In this document: one piece after another, positions 33,374-36,963 of the stretch
Layout of the letters: each line of letters begins with the position of its first letter
How positions within the stretch are numbered: position 1 is the stretch's first letter
Source: Terriglobia bacterium
Lineage (GTDB): Bacteria; Acidobacteriota; Terriglobia; JAIQFV01
DNA: 36,963 nucleotides
Direction: 5' to 3'
Assembly: GCA_020073085.1 (NCBI GenBank)
Contig: JAIQFV010000040.1
Span: forward strand, 1-36,963
Translations under genes and position numbers: made by a program
The notes under the pieces: generated by a model
The model's database searches: none
What the model saw: the letters and a program-made list of their open reading frames with translations, nothing else
What the model was told of the DNA's origin: nothing

Positions 33374-33892
33374 TCATTCTTGGGGAATCCACCCAAATAA
33401 GCGGTAACGGACAAACGCAACCGCGAAACGCACAAGTGAAATACGGCGACTACGGGAAAACGAAACCCTAACCCGCTTGGGACGCCCCTTTGTTGGTCTT
33501 ACGATATATGTTTTGAAGAGTAGAAGAATGAGACGCTCATCGTATTGCGCCAAGGCGTCGAATGAGGTGGGATTTCGGGGGGCTAAAGAACGATTCCCAG
33601 AGTTGATTGTATATTCGAATTTGCACCATGTTCTTCTGACCGGATCGAAGCCGCTGAGTTGAATTACACTCCTCAAAGAATTCGGACTGTCGGCAAGGTT
33701 CTCAGCCTCAAATCTGATCGGCGTGACTGACTGGCTGCTAAAATTAATTAGCCCCTCATCGAAAGAGTTTATTTCTATACGAGCACGCTTCCTCATTAAT
33801 TCGATCAAATAAGTAATCCCACCAATCGTCACGATGAAAGTGAGGATCTTGTAGCCAAGTTGTACCCACTTGGAGTAATCGACAGCGATCAT
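33374..33892 (-). CDS. Single-pass membrane protein of unknown function, 172 aa
   Basis: An N-terminal membrane helix (about residues 10-30, VQLGYKILTFIVTIGGITYL) is followed by a basic, strand-rich cytoplasmic domain with many Arg (PTKGRPKRVRVSFSRSRR). I see no known motif. The ATG at 33890-33892 has a GAGG about nine bases upstream; a longer frame from 33952 starts inside an Arg-rich non-coding-like stretch. It lies 56 bp after the exported 145-aa gene on the same strand. Confidence 0.55.
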   Translation of the reverse strand: MIAVDYSKWVQLGYKILTFIVTIGGITYLIELMRKRARIEINSFDEGLINFSSQSVTPIRFEAENLADSPNSLRSVIQLSGFDPVRRTWCKFEYTINSGNRSLAPRNPTSFDALAQYDERLILLLFKTYIVRPTKGRPKRVRVSFSRSRRISLVRFAVAFVRYRLFGWIPQE

Positions 33893-33948
33893 GTGATATC
33901 GCCTCGCCCTAATCCCATCCTGTTGGCGTCTCCACCTAACGCTATTCC

Positions 33949-34386
33949 TCAATTTTCTTTCTCTGTCCTCACAGCAAGATCCTTAATGATGGCCGCGCAG
34001 GCATCTTTGACGGCGTTGCCCAGGCTTCGTGTGGATCCGCTGGCGATGGAGTCGCCGTCCTTGTTGAAAACGGCGAATTTGTTGTCCTTTAGCGCGTAGC
34101 CCTTGCCTCCTTCGTGATCGAGCAGCACTATGTAGTCAGCTTTCTCCTGCTTCATGTTGACAGTGACGCCCGGACAACGCTCGCCAAAAGTTTTGATGAT
34201 CTCAGCGGTTTGGGGGCGAGCACCGCCCTTGACCGCACCACCGAACCCGTTGCTGGTGCCTCCAAATCCTCCAGCAATTTCCCATGATTTGCTGTCGGTC
34301 ACAAATACACGAGGTTTTTCTTTATCTGCCGCAAAACAGGTACTACAGATGAAAAAGAAAGAGAAAAGGGCCCTGCTGATATTCAT
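33949..34386 (-). CDS. Exported protein of unknown function, 145 aa
   Basis: The ATG at 34384-34386 follows GGAGG by four bases. Residues 1-19 form a signal peptide (MNISRALFSFFFICSTCFA), cleaved probably before Ala-Asp. The mature part has a Gly-rich loop (GGFGGTSNGFGGAVKGGARP), then alternating strands and helices such as DYIVLLDHEGGKGY and KFAVFNKDGDSIASGS. I do not recognise the family; it looks like a small periplasmic protein. It should share a transcript with the membrane protein downstream. Confidence 0.7.
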   Translation of the reverse strand: MNISRALFSFFFICSTCFAADKEKPRVFVTDSKSWEIAGGFGGTSNGFGGAVKGGARPQTAEIIKTFGERCPGVTVNMKQEKADYIVLLDHEGGKGYALKDNKFAVFNKDGDSIASGSTRSLGNAVKDACAAIIKDLAVRTEKEN

Positions 34387-34681
34387 GAAGCCTCCAAAGG
34401 GAAAGGGTCAATCCGTCCTGGAATGGCAACAAAGAAACACAGGTGAGCGACAACGGCCAGCCAATCACCGCATCTAGAAGTGGGGCCCGACCTGGGGGTC
34501 GCCTGGCCGGTAAGAAGTGTAGGACTCGCTAGAACGGAATTCAAGGGGAATATAGTTGGCGAAGGGAAGAACTAACGCGGGCGGGAGGATTGGCCGAAGC
34601 GGAGATTCCAAATCCCAAAGGCCAAAATCCAAAGAAATCCAAATTCCAAACGATAAGCAGATTCCAATTGTTGGCTCATTT
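34387..34681. other. Intergenic stretch with short C/A-rich repeat
   Basis: No gene is supported. At about 34605-34652 there is a degenerate repeat of CCAAA/TCCAAA units (AAATCCCAAAG, AAATCCAAAG, AAATTCCAAAC). The left part is upstream of the exported protein and should contain its promoter, which I cannot assign. Confidence 0.4.
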
Positions 34682-34778
34682 TGAGTGTCAGATCTCTGCA
34701 TATGGCAATCAGTCAAGAAAGTTCCTTGTCTTGACAATAACAAACTACCATTTCACGATTGCAGAGATCTGACGCTCA
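34682..34778. repeat. 19-bp inverted repeat flanking a 59-bp spacer
   Basis: TGAGTGTCAGATCTCTGCA (34682-34700) pairs with TGCAGAGATCTGACGCTCA (34760-34778), 18 of 19 bases, with the inner 14 perfect. The spacer is A+T rich and holds a TTGACA at 34731-34736. It could be a miniature element or a regulatory cruciform upstream of hicB. No transposase is nearby. Confidence 0.6.
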
Positions 34779-34946
34779 TCATTTCAATTAACGAGGATTT
34801 CTTTGGCATCCATCGCGTGCTGCGTTCTTTACCGGGTGACGCATCAGACGAATAGGTAGAATGTAGGTGCCTGACCACCTGTTACTGCTAGTCGGCCATC
34901 TATCCCAAATGATATGATGAGAAACCAAGAAACCGGAGGTTCTGGG

Positions 34947-35153
34947 ATGAAGGAAATCATTTTTTTGGTCGAAGAGGCGCCCGAAGGAGGCTTTGTGGCG
35001 CGCGCCCTCGGAGAGTCCATCTTCACGGAGGCGGACGACATCGAGTCCTTGCACCGGCAAGTCCGGGACGCAGTGAATTGTCATTTCGATAATGCAGCCT
35101 CACCCAAAGTCATCCGCCTGCACTTTGTGCGGGAAGAAGTCATCGCCCTGTGA
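34947..35153 (+). CDS. hicB: HicB-like antitoxin
   Basis: A 68-aa short HicB-type antitoxin. Its partial RNase H-like core is visible as KEIIFLVEEAPEGGFVARAL (strand pair) followed by a helix with ESLHRQVRDAVNCHF; it lacks the C-terminal ribbon-helix-helix or HTH DNA-binding domain of longer HicB. The ATG at 34947 has GGAGG seven bases upstream. Its stop overlaps the HicA start (GTGA), so the pair is coupled, with the antitoxin first. Family similarity is clear in the N-terminal strands but modest later; DUF1902-type antitoxins are close alternatives. Confidence 0.8.
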   Translation: MKEIIFLVEEAPEGGFVARALGESIFTEADDIESLHRQVRDAVNCHFDNAASPKVIRLHFVREEVIAL

Positions 35154-35398
35154 AACTCCCTCGGGACATCTCCGGCGAAGAGTTGGCCAAAGTTCTGGGA
35201 CGGCTGGGTTACCACGTCACCCGTCAGACCGGCAGTCATATTCGTTTGACGTGTGCCCTTCCCAGCCAACACCACTTGACAATTCCCGCGCACCACCCGT
35301 TGCGTGTGGGCACCCTGGCGGCGATTCTTTCTGAGGTCGCCGCCCGTCAAAAAATTTCAAAAGAAGAAGTCATGGCTAGAATTTTCGAAAGGAATTAA
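35150..35398 (+). CDS. hicA: HicA-like mRNA interferase toxin
   Basis: An 82-aa HicA/YcfA-family toxin with the double-stranded-RNA-binding-like fold. The catalytic His is His30 in the motif RQTGSHIRLT, and the following HHLTIPAHHPLRVGTLAAIL is a strong family signature. It cleaves mRNA in known examples until bound by HicB. It begins with a GTG that overlaps the hicB stop codon by four bases. Its end lies 27 bp before cas1 on the same strand, so read-through from the toxin-antitoxin unit into cas1-cas2 is plausible. Confidence 0.9.
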   Translation: MKLPRDISGEELAKVLGRLGYHVTRQTGSHIRLTCALPSQHHLTIPAHHPLRVGTLAAILSEVAARQKISKEEVMARIFERN

Positions 35399-35425
35399 CG
35401 GCAAGCTGCTCCACCTGATGATTCC

Positions 35426-36626
<1,201 letters not shown>

Positions 36627-36712
36627 GCTGCAATGGTCTTTCTTGGTCACAAAACGTTGGTAATTTCAGGCCTGGGTAACTGACACCCACGAATCAGTGG
36701 GTTGGAGGAAGT
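36627..36712 (+). promoter_or_regulatory. CRISPR leader region with hairpin
   Basis: These 86 bp between cas2 and the first repeat are the presumed leader. ACCCAC-GAATCA-GTGGGT (36685-36702) is a perfect 6-bp stem ending 10 bp before repeat 1. I see no obvious IHF consensus or strong promoter, so the array promoter remains unassigned. Confidence 0.6.
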
Positions 36713-36963
36713 GTGTTCCCCACGCGCGTGGGGATGAACCGATCCGCGCAATCGAGGCGAGCGGCGCTGAAGCGTGTTCCCCACGCGCGTGGGGATGAAC
36801 CGGCGGGTTTATACGTCATGGCGGGACGAAGGTCGTGTTCCCCACGCGCGTGGGGATGAACCGATTTCATCTGTTCGGACAATGAGCACAACAATGTGTT
36901 CCCCACGCGCGTGGGGATGAACCGTAACCGGGATTCTTGACCAATTCCATTCGGGCGTGTTCC
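36713..36963 (+). CRISPR. Type I-E CRISPR array (runs off window)
   Basis: Four complete identical 29-bp repeats and the start of a fifth (36957-36963). Repeats begin GTGTTCCCCACGCGCGTGGG and end GATGAACCG; the CCCCACGC/GCGTGGGG palindrome forms the hairpin recognised by Cas6e-type processing. Repeats lie at 36713-36741, 36774-36802, 36835-36863 and 36896-36924. Spacers at 36742-36773, 36803-36834, 36864-36895 and 36925-36956 are each exactly 32 bp and mutually unrelated. Orientation matches the E. coli type I-E repeat, so the leader and newest spacers are on the cas2 side. Confidence 0.99.

Noticed and set aside
34731-34759. TTGACA at 34731-34736 as a hicB promoter.
   Set aside because: No acceptable -10 lies 16-18 bp downstream, and the distance to hicB is nearly 200 bp; it is kept only as a feature of the inverted-repeat spacer.
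36694-36906. A 70-codon frame on the minus strand giving HPHARGEH and PRAWGT repeats.
   Set aside because: It is the well-known artefact of translating type I-E CRISPR repeats.

Overview
This 36,963-bp window looks like chromosomal DNA from a Gram-negative bacterium, most likely a member of the Acidobacteriota. The assignment is an inference. It rests on housekeeping gene content (RNase J, UppP, FtsK, NuoA/B, glycogen synthase) and on a decayed fragment near 31.3-31.7 kb. That fragment carries the 'ARGDFLLTT ... ADGGG' signature that I recall from the C-termini of large secreted acidobacterial proteins. No rRNA is present to confirm the phylum.

Layout. 1-1.7 kb (minus strand): the classical tRNA-Thr(UGU), tRNA-Tyr, tRNA-Gly, tRNA-Thr(GGU), tuf transcription unit, with two unknown genes inserted between the last tRNA and tuf. 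1.85-5.5 kb: rlmB, a divergent DUF3108-like exported protein, a cluster of tiny palindromes, and a PadR regulator plus CPBP protease pair behind a strong, probably leaderless promoter. 5.5-6.9 kb: a gene-poor stretch with one or two small genes of unknown function. 6.9-7.9 kb: nuoA-nuoB closed by an intrinsic terminator. 8.0-11.3 kb: a molybdenum-cofactor cluster (moeA, moaC, mog) with a response regulator embedded in it. 11.5-15.5 kb: a GxxExxY protein, purA with a damaged 3' end, thioredoxin and glycogen synthase. 15.7-21.8 kb (plus strand): rsmA, RNase J, uppP, a repeat element and ftsK. 21.9-28.4 kb: an exported protein, an FtsB-like protein, a phosphohexomutase, cutA, a transsulfuration pair (cysteine/cystathionine synthase plus cystathionine gamma-synthase/lyase) and a dienelactone hydrolase.

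From about 28.4 kb to the end the character changes. The DNA is visibly more A+T rich and most genes are unrecognised. It holds an HEPN-like protein with an RNxxxH motif beside a membrane TPR protein, an AlbA_2/Schlafen-type protein, a pseudogene remnant, small membrane and exported proteins, and inverted repeats. It then holds a HicB/HicA-type toxin-antitoxin pair set 27 bp before cas1-cas2 of type I-E and a CRISPR array that runs off the window. No Cascade or cas3 gene is visible upstream, so within the window the adaptation genes stand beside a toxin-antitoxin module instead of the interference genes.

The points most worth a second look are the HicBA-Cas1-Cas2-CRISPR arrangement, the HEPN/TPR-membrane pair, the purA 3' deletion with frameshift, the two-gene insertion in the tRNA-tuf unit, and the leaderless PadR promoter with an operator-like palindrome between its -35 and -10 boxes.
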